A DNA stretch of 64,000 nt from Aphis gossypii (GCF_020184175.1 NC_065533.1:13476695-13540694), one strand, 5' to 3'. Shown: positions 1 through 11,765, counted from the stretch's first letter. Numbers and translations are program-made. Notes: generated from the sequence alone by a model not told the origin.

Positions 1-174
1 CACATTTTAATTAGCTGGGAATATGGTGCATAAAAAAATCTTCACGCGTAAATAAACATTTATTAAAGAACAAAGACACACATTTTAAAAAATGTAAAAT
101 ATTTACTTTTCTTGTATTACATTTTGGTAGGTAGTGCAATATTTTTGTACATTTCGAGATTGATAACTTAAGGC

Positions 175-340
175 CAGTGTTGGGGAGTAACTTAAGTTAC
201 AAGTTAATATAACAAAATTAATTTGTAAGTAACTTGATGGTAATTTAATTACATTTTATTGTAAGTAATTTATAAGTTATTTGAGTTACTTTTTTGAAGT
301 AATTATTACTAAATTTCTCGTTACTTTATTTGGTTATTTA
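175..340. mobile_element. fragment of a GTGTTGGGGAGTAAC-ended DNA transposon
   Basis: The segment begins CAGTGTTGGGGAGTAACTT and continues as AAGTTAC/AAGTAACT-rich sequence. This resembles the ends of non-autonomous hAT-like elements common in insects. The matching inverted right end is not visible, so it is probably truncated. The family assignment rests on remembered similarity of the terminus. Nothing else is recognisable in bases 1-345. Confidence 0.35.
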
Positions 341-344
341 TTAT

Positions 345-960
345 ATTATGAAATGAATCCAATTATATATAATATTCATATATAGGATATAAATTATTTT
401 TTGTATAAAAGTTAAAATATAAGGAATGAATTTTGCCACCAATCAATGTTTCAAGTGCTGTAACTTCACATGTGTAGATTTAATTATTTAATTTATAAGA
501 AACACTAGTAACAGTATGTTGAAGTTAAAACAATTTATTAAACATATTATAAATTACTTGAGAATATTTTATAATTAAATTTTTCTTTATTATTGATAAC
601 TTTAATTTGCATTTAATAAATTTTTAATTTTTTACTATTTATAAATAAAGAATTGAAATCAACTAATAAATTAATAGACATGACAATTAAATCATTTTTT
701 ATTTTTGTTACAGCCTTTAAGATCAAATAATCTGTCTCATTTCATATTAGTTTTGTCTTAGTACATGACAATGTACTAAGGTACACCTTTAGTATCCTGG
801 AGGAAGTCTGACATTTTTCCGCACACATAATACTTTCTATGTAGTTCAAGTATTCTAAGGGTCTTTATCTTCTTGGATTCTCTTGTAAAACTATCTTTAA
901 TCATGATAATAAATGTAAATGTCAAATGTTTATTTAATTAAATATAAGTAATTAATTAGA
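345..960. repeat. 3'-flank repeat of the DCAF12 array, copy A
   Basis: This block reappears partly at 10970-11118 and, from about base 435, at 17908-18420, downstream of each DCAF12 copy. Shared landmarks are CAATCAATG(T/A)TTCAAGTGC, CTGTAACTTCACATGTGTAG and a late stretch around TCTTCTTGGATTCTCTTG. It holds a conserved hairpin at 757-780 and an AATAAA at about 909. No DCAF12 gene precedes it inside the window, so it is inferred to be the tail of another unit lying to the left. A short minus-strand open stretch around 790-895 has a stop codon in copy C and is not called as a gene. Confidence 0.75.
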
Positions 961-1683
961 AGTGATGGGCGCTACTGACTAGTTTAGACTATCGATAGTT
1001 TATAAACACAACCGAATAAATAATAGATAGTGTCCATCATTAATTTATTGCAGTTTCCGCACATAACCTTCCCCTCACCAAAAGGGCCGTTTTTATTTCA
1101 TAATGACCATTAACATTAACAATGTTCTTATATTTTAAAATACCTAATAAAGTTATAACTAATAACTAGGTAGGGTAATATTAAATATTGATAAAATATT
1201 TAAATAAAATATTAGAAATTTTTAAAAACTCAATTAACTATTTAGCATTTTGTAAAAAGTAAAAACCAAAAGGTGTTATGTTCTAGTTTCTTAAATGTTA
1301 TAGACATAGGAAGGACATAAGTACTTAATAAGGACTTAATTACTTTAGGGGTATAGTAATATTATATTGTTTTAAAAATTAAAACTTACCATGAGCTACC
1401 ACAAATCTAATAAAAACAATGTATTTCTCTAGGAATTTTATTAGATATTGTAAAAAAAAATGAAAGTATATGAGGTTACATTTTATGGTAACTGTGATTA
1501 GGAAAAACCGAGGGTTTTATAATATGCTGTATATGATTTAATAATTTAAATAATTAAATAAAAGCGTTCACTGTCTGATGATATCGGATGATAAAAAAAT
1601 TTCGATAGGCGATAGTATCGATTCTTCGATAGTTCGATAGATTCGATACTTTCGATAGTTTTCACTCGATAGTGCCCATCACT
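961..1683. mobile_element. hAT-like MITE inserted in repeat copy A
   Basis: The ends AGTGATGGGCGCTA and (inverted) AGTGATGGGCACTA form imperfect terminal inverted repeats. ATTAATTAG occurs on both sides (951-959 and 1684-1692) as the likely target duplication. Copy C of the flanking repeat continues across this point near 18420-18440 without the element, giving an empty site. Subterminal CGATAG motifs are clustered at 1604-1672 in several spacings, as expected for transposase-binding repeats. There is no coding capacity, so it is non-autonomous. The superfamily is inferred from duplication length and end structure. Confidence 0.65.
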
Positions 1684-2600
1684 ATTAATTAGCATTGACA
1701 AACATTAATTGTAGCCCATAGAAATTTGAAACTTTATGACACTACATATTATTATAATATACTTTAGTACTTAGGCCATACAACAAAAATAAATAGCAGT
1801 ATAAATATATTGTAATTAATTATCTTTAGAATAAATTATTGGAATATACATATTCTGAAAAAAAGCCAAAATCATTTTTGTCAATCATCTTCAAATTAAA
1901 TTTAATACATCTATTACCAACCTTTCAAGTTTATAATTCAATATAGGTACAGACTGAATCATATCTTACTGAAAATTCAATATTATCAATTTATCTATAT
2001 ATCGATTATGACTGATATTTCATTATTATTGATTTGATTTTGGTGTTTAATGAATTTCTGATGATTAGTTAATTATCTTGGGTAAAAATATATTGAATAA
2101 GGAAGAGTAGATAGAACTGTATTTTTTTTATTATTATTTTTTTATTCATCCATAAAAATACAATTACCTAAGAGAGAGAGATAAGTGAATGAACTTTACT
2201 CACTAATGCAAAACTAGCATGTTTCTTTGGTGAAATTGAAGGTATACCTAAGTAAAATTAACCATTTCATATATAATAATAAATCAATAAAAATAATGTT
2301 AAAAGACAATAGTTGTATATCTTTTGGGTACATTCAATTAAAGAGATTAGTACCATCACCTATATTTTATAATAGAAATAAATTAATAATATGGTAAAAA
2401 TTACATTCTTCTTGAGCCAGATTAAATAATTGTACTATTATCTATATTCTATAACATAAGTGACTTATAATAGTATTATATTTATTACATTTTAAGTAGG
2501 TTTTAATAATTTTCTTGGTTATAACTGATATAACTATTCCTTAGTTATAAAAACCATAATGCATCAACTGAACTCAAAATATGGTAACTTAACCTATGGT
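1684..2600. other. AT-rich intergenic DNA, no gene seen
   Basis: This is low-complexity AT-rich sequence. The first bases still match the flank of repeat copy C (ACATTAA stretch). After that I see no open frame, structural RNA or transposon terminus. Confidence 0.5.
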
Positions 2601-3025
2601 ATATGGCTGTCATAATACCATCTCAAAATTTTAGTGTATAATAACCATTTATATCGTTATTTTAAGCACATTTTTTTCAGGTTAGTGTCATCTATTCATC
2701 TATAATTTTATGTGAGAGCCAAGAGATGGCATGTATGGTGTGAGAATATAACAATTATTAGTTATGTCTTACTTATATACATATATACAGAGGATACCGC
2801 TTAATGTAGGCACGTTTAAGCCAGTCCTGTTTTATTTTGAGCTAATTGATAATAACGACCAAATATCAGTTATTTTTATGAACTTTTTAAAATCACACAT
2901 CCTAGCATGTTGCTATTACCATTTTTAATTTCCAAAGCAGAAAATGTATACATACAGAGGATCCCGCTCTATGTGGGCACGTTGCAACCAGCCCCGTTTG
3001 TCCCGCACATTAAGTACTTGAACAT
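2600..3025. mobile_element. duplicated block with pogo/Tigger-like termini
   Basis: Two direct copies of a terminus reading CAGAGGAT(A/C)CCGCT(T/C)(A/T)ATGT lie at about 2789-2842 and 2956-3020, each following TATA or ATACA. Related termini occur at 12241-12310 and, inverted and truncated, at 13526-13561. The style (terminal CAG, flanking TA, CG-containing repeats such as GCACGTT) resembles pogo/Tigger or other Tc1-mariner non-autonomous elements. The preceding segment 2600-2760, with the landmark GAGAGCCAAGAG(A/G)TGGCAT, is paralogous to 11765-11890, so the whole block belongs to the DCAF12 tandem unit. The family is inferred. Confidence 0.5.
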
Positions 3026-3381
3026 AACAACAGAAATTGGATCAATTACACAAAAATGTATATAATATCAAAAAAAGTATTTATTTTGCTTATTTGAACA
3101 ATGCAGCTGAAAAATTACTACATAAATGAAATTATTATTTTGAGGCGGTAGAATACAAAATATTTTATTAATAAAAAAAGTTATCTTCAATTAAATTTAT
3201 CATGTAAAATAAATTCTGTTAGTTTACATTATTTTTTAGTTTACCAATTGATTTAAATTTTAACATTCTGTCAGGAATATTTAGTTCCACCAACATATTT
3301 TATATTGTAGGCTTTGTTATTGAAAAGTAAATAATGATTTTTTTTTAAAGTTTCTTCAAGCTGCTGACCTCCGAAGTCAAA
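3026..3381. other. AT-rich segment downstream of small minus-strand gene 1
   Basis: No gene is seen. Bases about 3230-3300 align with 12630-12690, the region just 3' of the small minus-strand exon in both units (shared ATGTTA(A/C)AATT(T/C)AAA on the minus strand). The 3' flank or 3'UTR of that small gene is therefore duplicated too. Confidence 0.45.
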
Positions 3382-3590
3382 TTAAATCATCTGAGTAGCG
3401 TCCTTCTCGGCAGTCTTTTCCAGAAATGATGCATTGCTTAATTGTATTTGGTTGGTAGATAATTGTACATAATTACCATTAAATTCTTTATCATAAAGAC
3501 TATGGCGCTGGCCGCTGTGGTGACCAAAGGCTGGCCGCTGTGGTGACCAAGGGTATTGGTCATCCATTTTTCGTAAAAATCCCATCGTAT
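3382..3590 (-). CDS. small unrecognised protein exon, unit 1
   Basis: This is a minus-strand exon, probably the last of a small gene. It is entered through a T-rich acceptor ending TTTTTAG just above base 3590, and the ATG at 3585 lies five bases inside. It encodes about 67 residues beginning MGFLRKMDDQYPWSPQ and ending DATQMI before a stop. I recognise no domain. A paralogous exon at 12632-12891 keeps the acceptor, the ATG, the QYPWSPQ motif, the CLYDKEFNGN-type core and the EKTA(E/G)KDATQM end. That shared frame is the main evidence for coding. Copy 1 carries a duplicated segment of about 23 bp (CTGGCCGCTGTGGTGACCAA, twice), adding about ten residues after WSPQ, and stops about 20 residues earlier than copy 2. 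The first exon was not located. It could be a lineage-specific small gene or a decaying one. Confidence 0.4.
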
Positions 3591-3799
3591 CTAAAAAAAA
3601 AATTGTTCTTTTAGCGTTATTTTTTCAAGTGACATATAAAACCGTTTAAAATTAATAAAACCGTTATTAAACAAAAACACATTTAAAATGTTTAATTCAT
3701 ACATGATATTCTCTGAATGGTGTAATAAGTGAGTAATAAAGTGACAAGCTGATGAACGAGTGAAGAAAGCTTGGAGAAACGTGAGTGATATTCAACCTA

Positions 3800-3930
3800 A
3801 CCTAACACGGATATTAAACAGAAAAAGACACACCAACCAGACTCGAACAGCCAATGATCCGCACGCGCGGTGAGCGTTCTAAACCGTTTGTGGCGGCAAC
3901 AGAAAACCGATTATAATAGCTGATAATACA
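3800..3930 (+). promoter_or_regulatory. putative promoter/5'UTR exon of DCAF12 copy 1
   Basis: A short GC-richer island in AT-rich DNA, homologous to 13290-13430 and 18600-18720 (shared ACTCGAAC, TGTGGCGG and GCTGATAATAC landmarks). Because the DCAF12 ATG sits one base after a splice acceptor (AG at 5683-5684), an upstream non-coding exon is expected. The best plus-strand donor here is GCGCG|GTGAGC after base 3869. The donor used in copy 2 (CCG|GTAAGC) is changed to CCGATTAT here, and the CACGTG box of the other two copies is absent. It may also serve the minus-strand small gene. Confidence 0.45.
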
Positions 3931-5060
3931 TACCTTGACAGTGTTATTAAAACTCAAAATAATCTAGTCCCAAATTGTTTATCTTGGATGTTGGGAGGAG
4001 ACTGATTGGTCTATTCGAAGTCGAGGAGTCTGAGGTTTTTTGGGTTTTTAATATTTTAATATGAGAATAATGATAGAATATATCTGAGCATTGCATTGTA
4101 GATTTGAGACTAATGTTAAGAATCTATCATGATTTCTAAGACATCAATTACTGCCCATTACATCAAAAATCTTGTAAAACGAATTAATCACTTCTCGGAA
4201 TTTATAGCATATTCATACCGTGAAAATATGTACTTAAATTTTAAAACCCGATTCCTAGTTATAACTAAACATAGGATTTAATTATACAAAAATAATTCAA
4301 AATGGCGATGAAATATAAGTAAAAATTGCATAATACAATCATATAATTGCACTCAAATGTATAAAAACTGCAATATAAAATCAATAATTAATTGAATGAT
4401 TAAAAAAAAGGTGAAAATATTGAGTTGGTTCCTTTTTTGACATTTGGCAAAGACACTATAATTCAATTTTCAAGGTATGACGTATACAGTATAGTACCAT
4501 TAGACATTCCAAAATAATAGAATGATACATTTATTAAGCATATGTCTTAAAAATAATAACTAATAAACCATAAACCTATATTTGATTTATGTACACAGAG
4601 TACTATTTAGTATTTACAAATGGACCTAAAAGACTATGCGTATCAAATATAAATTATTATATTATATTCGTGGGATTTTAATGAATTGTTCGTCAAAAAT
4701 AAAGAATCAGGAAATTAGGTAATAGATCCTATTTCTATATAATTTAGTGATCTAAATAAAGAAATATATGTAATTTTTATTCAAATTTCTAATTTCTATA
4801 CAAATTTTCCAAGTAATACGATAATTAAATCTTGAATAGGTAGTTGAGTAATATTCTATAGACTATATAGTATATTAATATTATAATATATTGAAATATA
4901 CTTATAATCTTCTTGGTTTTAGTAATTAGTTTAGTATAAAATATTATATTTATGTGGTATGTAGCATGTACTTGATATTTCTAGATTAATTCCATAAGAG
5001 TTCTAGCCTTCTAGGAAAACGATTTGTTTAACATTTTTTTATTCTGTACAATGTTTGTAT
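3931..5060. other. presumed 5'UTR intron of DCAF12 copy 1
   Basis: AT-rich DNA with no open frame or recognised repeat. It has no counterpart in unit 2, where the corresponding interval is only about 0.44 kb. It was therefore either inserted in unit 1 or deleted from unit 2. Confidence 0.4.
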
Positions 5061-5290
5061 CATGGCTAAATAACTAGGTATGATGTCATTAAGACGCATT
5101 TGCGTTCTGGGCTGCGCACGTACTATTCTTCACGTACTATTCACGATTTGGCATGGAAAGAAATCTTAACTGGCAGTGATTTTTATCACCGTACTACGTT
5201 GGTCGGTATACGTCTTATCTATCACTGCCAGTGGCGGCCATGACACCTGCGTATCACAAAGTTGCGATTATACCTAGTTATTTAGCCATG
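5061..5290. mobile_element. 230-bp MITE with perfect 21-bp inverted ends
   Basis: The ends are exact inverted repeats: CATGGCTAAATAACTAGGTA plus T at 5061-5081 matches the reverse complement of 5270-5290. The interior is GC-richer than its surroundings and has no coding potential. No clear target duplication is visible next to the ends, so the superfamily is left open. It is present upstream of DCAF12 copy 1 and absent from the equivalent interval of copy 2. Confidence 0.75.
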
Positions 5291-5685
5291 GCTGATTTCA
5301 AGTTGTAGTAAAGCGACGATTTAAAAAATTGTTGTACAATGTTGGTCAAACTGACCAACTTATTGACAACAATTAACCTCCTTATCATGATACTAATATT
5401 TTATCTTTTTGTTTGCAATATTTAAAAAATATTTTTTCATTAATCATAATTTTATTCTTTTATAATAACTCATTTTGTTAATATATTTCTTACATAATTT
5501 CTCTTGTTGTAATTAACATTCCCTGTTCTGAATGATTTTTGACGTATCAATACCTTAACTAGCATACCCTGGACGTAAAGTAAATACTATTTATGTTATG
5601 CATTAGTATTATTTTGATTTCTTTTATACGTATTTTTTAAACACGAAATGTATGTTCCGATGTTCGGTATCATTTTTGTTTTAGG

Positions 5686-8600
5686 ATGGCACAAACAAGA
5701 CGAGTGCCAGTCTTTGGTTCACGGCCACCTTGTGCATACCAATCTCGACTGGAGGAACGTAATTTAATACGTATGAATAGGATGGAACGGAACAGAATAT
5801 CAGATAAACCAGAAGGCTTTGTTCTCTATGAAGAACCAGACGAAGAAGAAGAGAGTACAATGCCATTATTAACAGTGCTAAACTCTTCATATAACTTTGT
5901 AGATTATGTAAGAAATCGAGAATATGGAATGCGAGAGTATCGTTCAGTAAACCAAAATTATGGTACAAGGCATTTACTCACACATAACTTATTCAAAGAA
6001 CGGTCCATACCGTTAAAAACTATGAATAAAGTTTTTTGTTCACAATGGCTTAACAGTACACAAATTGTCTTTGGTACAAAATGTAATAAAGTAAGCATAC
6101 CTATTGTATTGTTATAATTCTAAAATTTCTTCTATACTTCAATAAAAATTATTTTAATTTTAGCCTTTTAGAAATTATATTTTTACAATTAATGGATTAA
6201 AAAATAGTAATAATTACTTTTAGGTTTATGTATTTGTACATTGATACTTAACTGTTCAGTATTAATTTATGAAACATAATTACAATAACAGATTTTTTAT
6301 TGATTTATTGAACTTTTGAAAATTAAAATTATAAAAGGTACAGATCTATTATTGCCATACCCGGACTTTTGTGAATACACAAGATATAATCGATATACCA
6401 TCATAAGTAATAGTTATACTAATAATATCTTTATTACTTATTGGTAATATTTATAATATATGAGAGTATTAAATAAAAACAACTATAAATTATAATACTT
6501 ATAGGCAGGGTTGGAAAAAAAATTATTTTTAAACAATACAAAACAAACATTTTATTCGCTTAAAAATTAAAATGTTTTTTATTAGTGTTAATTAATAGTT
6601 TTAATTATAGAAAAAAAAAACAATAATTTATAACAATACTTTGTTTTTCAAGTATAATATATAGGTACATTATAAAGTAACATCATTTTTAAAATATCTA
6701 TATCATGGTTTTATGTACTATGATCTACATACAAAATGAATACTTCATAATGAAATTATGATGCAATTTTTTAAACATTTTTCCCAACCATTTAATTACA
6801 AAATGTTTTAATCAAAACTACTTGGTTAAAATACATTTCAACCCTGCTGATAGGTATACTATGTGTTATTATTATTGGACAATTTATAACAGAATGGCAC
6901 GGTTATAAAATGTTCATGTGCACAGATAGGTTATAGATAACAAGCCAGATTCTTCAATAATTAATTTTATAATTTGATCATAATTGATAAAAATGATAAA
7001 TAAGGGCCTTTAATATTTTGTACTCAAATAAATAATATTTTAATTTTATTGACTATACATAAATTATACACAAAATATAATTATGTGTATTATTTATCAG
7101 TCATCGACCTATTATATTTTATTTAATAATTAATATACATTTATTTTACTATTATAATTAGTTAATGGTTTATAATGTAAAATCATACGAACTGGATCAA
7201 ATACCATCGATAAAAGGACATGCAGCTGATCAACAAAGTGGTATACATTCATTAAAAATTAATCCATCCAGAACATTATTGGCTACAGGAGCATATAACT
7301 CTAATGAAATAGCTGTATATAGATTGCCAACATTAGATCCAGTTGCTTTAGGCGAAGTAAACAATATATAAAAAAAAAAAAAATATATGCAACTATTATT
7401 TATATTTTTATTTTATTAGGGTGCTCATGCAGATTCGATATTCGACATTGAATGGTTGGATGATGAGTTTTTAGTCAGTGGATCACGAGATACCAAACTT
7501 GCATTATGGCAAGTTCAAGATAAATATCAAGAAAAGTATGATTCTGAAGGTGACCTTATTCAACCAATTACTCAATTTCTAAACCCTGCAGTTATAAGAA
7601 CCTGCAAAACAGCACAAAAAGTTCGAGCAATCACATTTAATAAGAATCTAAAAGAAATGGTTACATTGTCACTAAATGGATATGTTCATGTTTGGGATGT
7701 TGAATGGTTTAGACAAGTAATTGCAATTTTATTTATTATTTTTTTTTTAAAAAAACAACTTCTTCATTAACATTAAATATATTCTAAAAATATATTGATT
7801 ACTTAATTTAGTAGGTAGTGTAGTAATCCAAATGTATATGAGGTGTAACACGGCTATTTAACAAAGTTCCATTACAAATGTTACTATCTTTATTAAATAG
7901 TCCTGATACACTGTATTTTGTCATTTAAAAATTAACTTACATTTAAGATTGAAAATAAAATGTTCATTAATCCATTCATACAATTTTGTACTTTTAAATT
8001 TATTATTTATATCTTATTTTGCATAACAGAGGTTTTCAAGAAGATTGCCATCTTGTCAGGACAATGTTTGCATTGCAATGAAAAATGATAGTAGTTTATA
8101 TGCCGTTGGATGTCGTTCATATACACTATTACTTGATTCAAAAACTCTACATACTATGAAAAAAATCCCTGCTAGATACAGTGGATGTGGTTTGTATATT
8201 TTAGTACTTCCTTGGCTAATACTAAATTTTCCTCTAACAACATAATTTTCTAATACATTTTTAAAATGAAAAATTTATTTTATTAAAAAACATAATTACA
8301 ATCTATATATTTGTTTGTTCAATAAGTGATTTTTATATTAGATTTAAACAGTGGAAAAGTACAGGATAGGAAGGTACAGAGTGGTATCACCCAACAAAAT
8401 GGATAAATTCTGACATATTTTGCAACCGGCTGATTTTTACACAGGCCTAAGTTTATCTTTGATATATACAGTTTAATCTTTTTCTTTGGTGAACACTTAA
8501 TCTCTATGGTCTTATACTTTATGACTTACGATAACAATACTTCGACATTTTCTAAAATTTTGGAATCATACATTAAAAGTTTGAGAATTTTATTTAATTA

Positions 8601-9213
8601 TAAGTAGTGACGAATCAACCACACATTTTTTTAATTAATATATATTTTAAATTATTTAAAATAATAATATATTGTATGATATAATTTTTCATTCATTTAT
8701 TTGAGGTAGACCGCAATAGTAGACCATTTACTATATGACAGCCGATAATACAACTTCAATTATGTTTATTAGAATTATGAAATATTTATAAGAATATAAT
8801 TCATACAAACCTTTGTTGATTTAATTTCTGTTATGTTACAGGAATTAGGTCTTTAAGTTTCCAAGATAATGTAATTACAATTGGGACAGGCGTTGGTGTT
8901 ATAATGTTCTATGATATACGGGCAGAAAAGTACTTAGAATCCAATGTTAATTCCAGTAGATCAGTTGTTTTAAATACAAGCAGAGGTTATGTTGTAAGTA
9001 TCATTATTTATAATTTATATATAATTTGATACTTCATAACTTTATTTTCAGTGCCCTGATGAAGAATTAATGGAGGACCAAGGATTTCAACAAGCCAAAT
9101 ATAGACCAGCAATTTATACACATTGCTATGATTATTCGGGAACAAGATTATTTTCTGCAGGTGGACCGTTACAAACTGATTTAATAGGCAATTATGCAGG
9201 CTTATGGCAATAA
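5686..9213 (+). CDS. Dcaf12: DDB1- and CUL4-associated factor 12, tandem copy 1
   Basis: A WD40-repeat substrate receptor for the CUL4-DDB1 E3 ubiquitin ligase. In other animals DCAF12 recognises C-terminal degrons. Six coding exons join in frame: 5686-6090, 7162-7356, 7420-7716, 8030-8189, 8842-8993 and 9052-9213, giving 456 residues against about 453 in human DCAF12. Conserved blocks are KVFCSQWLN and FGTKCNK (exon 1), INPSRTLLATG and YRLPTLDPV (exon 2), VSGSRDTKLALW (exon 3), LPSCQDNVC and YAVG (exon 4), GTGVGVIMFYDIRA (exon 5), and YTHCYDYSGTRLFSAGGPL with GNYAGLWQ (exon 6). Residues 1-60 are acidic and diverged. The ATG follows a splice acceptor by one base, so a 5'UTR exon lies upstream. 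There are no frameshifts or internal stops. It is about 90% identical in protein to copy 2 (about 45 differences counted by eye). Confidence 0.93.
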
Positions 9214-9319
9214 TATTATTACAATTTATTGTTTAAATATTATTTATAGTATTCTTATACTATTTACACTATTTTTACCTACAATGAATAAAATATCAGT
9301 ATTTTGTGAGTGACATTCC

Positions 9320-9780
9320 TTGTTTATTTGAATGTATGAGATGAAAGCTGAATTTTTTTTAGCAAAATGTAAATGGATAATGTATGTTTACTAACATTTT
9401 TCTGATTATTAATAAAAGTTGATTTTTTAAAAAATTCTTATAAATGTTTTATTCTATAAGTTATATATTAATCAATCTACATTTAAAGCTTATTGTAATT
9501 GTTTAAGTTTCAAATGTTGTATATGAAAACTGAGGTTTTTATTAGTAAAATGTAAATGGATAATGTATATTTACTAACATGTTAACAATTATATAAAAAC
9601 GATTATTTTTTTTTTAATAAATGTTTTATTCTATAAGTATATATTAATCAATCTACATTTAAAGCTTATTGTAATTGTTTAAGTTTCATATGTTGTATAT
9701 GAAAACTGAGTTTTTTACTAGCACAATGTAAATGGATAATGTATATTCACTAACATATAAGGAATATTGTTACATCAGTT
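9320..9780 (+). repeat. ~180-bp repeat array, left (direct) arm
   Basis: About two and a half units. Each contains TGTTTTATTCTATAAGT, then CATTTAAAGCTTATTG, then AATGTAAATGGATAATGTAT (about 9358, 9543, 9723). The two DCAF12 copies stop aligning at about 9319, just after ATTCCTTG, so the array begins at an insertion or rearrangement point. The same unit lies inverted at 11120-11765. The two arms face each other across a dead transposase and could be the long terminal repeats of that element. Confidence 0.75.
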
Positions 9781-9949
9781 ATAACCAAAAGAATTATTAA
9801 TATCTTATTGAAATGTAATAAATATCATATCATGTTAAAATCAGTTACTACTCTAAAAATGCAATTTTTAAAATCAAGAATGTATTTTTTCTATTATTAT
9901 AATAAGGCATAAAAAGGTAGACAGTGAATCATTTTTACAGGAAAACAAA

Positions 9950-10700
9950 AGTTTAATTATTATTTAAAATAGTACAGCTACTGAAACTAAATACAACAAG
10001 TAAAAGTAATTAAGTTGAAAAGCATTTACTTCATAAAAAAATTGAAGATTTAAAAAAAGGAAAATTGTTTCAAAAAAATAACCATTTTAGTTACCACTCT
10101 CCTGAATCGGATAACAAATTATTTGAGTTTGTTGTGGGATTAGTAAATCTATGTTTGATATAATTGTTGATTTCTGTTCAAAACTTTCTTTTAAATATTA
10201 TTATGATTGGAAAATTGAAAATTCTGTTTAAAATCCAAACCCTTATGATTTTTATAAAACTAAGATTGAATTTAACTTATCCAGACTTAGCATTTAGATT
10301 TAACACTAGTGAATTGACAGTTGGTAATATTATCTGAACATTAATAAGTGCTCTTCGTGAAATTTTGTTTATTAACTTGATGAATACCTTCACAAAATAA
10401 GAACCAACATTTCTTGCCAGAATGATTCAATAATTTTCAAAATTGAAGAATATTATTAGATTGTACTGAGTTTTCACGCATATTCCCAAATTACTTTAGA
10501 TCAAAAGCTAACATTATTTAAAAAAGAATAAAAATAAGTTGAAATTACTTATTGGAATGGTTCCTAATAGTGTTATTATTTATGCTAGTAAATTGTATTC
10601 TGGGTCCACTTCTGATAAAAACTGTGGAGTATTAAATATTTTTAAGCTGATAAAGGCTTCCTACTTTCAGACTTAATGCCTTTTAATGCATTAGTAAATT
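9950..10700 (+). pseudogene. dead DDE_Tnp_4 (Harbinger/ISL2EU-like) transposase
   Basis: A plus-strand translation in shifting frames shows the helix-turn-helix and DDE core of the Pfam HTH_Tnp_4/DDE_Tnp_4 families. Visible blocks are KLRLNLTYPDLAFRFNTSE with LTVGNII (about 10255-10345), a first catalytic-Asp motif LDCTEF (about 10458), then LKLLIGMVPNSVIIYASKLY followed by SGSTSDKNCG (about 10537-10626). Several in-frame stops and at least two frame changes are present. The usual late DRGF block and the third acid are missing. It is a decayed autonomous transposon; the flanking inverted 180-bp arrays may be its ends. The family call comes from remembered motif order. Confidence 0.7.
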
Positions 10701-10969
10701 TCCAAAATTCAATAGTATAAGAAGTTAACCATCTGTTTGTAAATAATGAAAACACATAAAATATAAATTCCAATTCTTAGTTTTTATTTGTTGAAAAAAA
10801 TATATTATAATGATAATTATTTATTATGTATACAAATATTAATTCAAATAAAATTTTTTTAAATTATATTATTTAAAATTATTTAATTACTTATTGTATT
10901 TATATATAAAGGATATACATTTTCATTATAAAATGTAAGTATTATTAATTCATTTGTTATAATTATGTT
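10701..10969. other. AT-rich spacer, no feature
   Basis: Low-complexity AT-rich sequence between the dead transposase and the flank-repeat fragment. Nothing recognisable. Confidence 0.4.
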
Positions 10970-11118
10970 ATGAAATGAATCCAATTATATATAATATTCA
11001 TATACATATACATAAAATGTGATATATAGGATATAAATTATTTTTTGTATAAAAATTAAAATATAAGGAATGAATTTTGCACCAATCAATGTTTCAAGTG
11101 CTGTAACTTCACATTTAT
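10970..11118. repeat. 3'-flank repeat of the DCAF12 array, truncated copy B
   Basis: It matches 345-475: ATGAAATGAATCCAATTATA through CTGTAACTTCACAT, with a roughly 20-bp ATACATATACATAAAATGTG insertion. Homology breaks off at CACAT, exactly where the inverted 180-bp array begins. It therefore marks the original 3' flank of DCAF12 copy 1, later split by the transposon-related arrays. Confidence 0.75.
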
Positions 11119-11765
11119 TTTAACCATTACAATAAGCTTTAAATGTAGAGTGAATAATATATAACTTATAAAATAAAACGTTTATAAGAATTTTTTAAAA
11201 AATAAACTTTTATTTATAGTCGTCAATATGTTAGTAAATATACATTATCTATTTACATTTTCCTAATAAAAAACTCAGCTTTCATCTCAGAAATTTGAAT
11301 TCGTTACCATTACAATCCAGTCTAAGTGTAGAGTAACTATAATATAACTTATTGAATAAAACATTTATTAGAATTAAAAAAAAAAATAAATTCTTATCTA
11401 AAATTGTTAATAAGTATGTAAACCTACAACATCCTTTTTAATTTTGCTAATAAAAAACTCAATTTTAATTTACAACATTTGAAACTCAAACCATTACAAT
11501 AAGCTTTAAATGTAGAGTGAATAATATATAACTTATAGAATAAAACGTTTATAAGAATTTTTTAAAAAATAAACTTTTATTTATAGTCGCCAATATGTTA
11601 GTAAATATACATTATCTATTTACATTTTGCTAATAAAAGATTCAGCTTTCATCTGATAAATTTGAATTTATTACCATTACAATCTGTTCTAAATGTAGAG
11701 TAATTATAATAAAACTTATTGAATAAAATTTTTTAAAAGAAATTTAAAAATTAATAAAATTGTAT
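11119..11765 (-). repeat. ~180-bp repeat array, right (inverted) arm
   Basis: About three and a half units of the family at 9320-9780 in reverse orientation. Each starts ACCATTACAA(T/A)..., carries CTTTAAATGTAGAGT or a variant, and ends near CTAATAAAA..CTCAGCTTTCAT. Unit starts are near 11125, 11310, 11495 and 11675. Units one and three are nearly identical, while two and four are diverged, so the arm grew by higher-order duplication. Confidence 0.75.

Noticed and set aside
790..895. Minus-strand frame DSFTRESKKIKTL... in repeat copy A
   Set aside because: The paralogous copy C has a stop in the same frame and the changes do not look codon-constrained.
5681..5968. Minus-strand open frame opposite DCAF12 exon 1
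   Set aside because: Antisense shadow of a conserved coding exon; similar shadows occur opposite Fcho exons (28338-28586, 33309-33515) and LRIG exons (43561-43770, 45618-45857).
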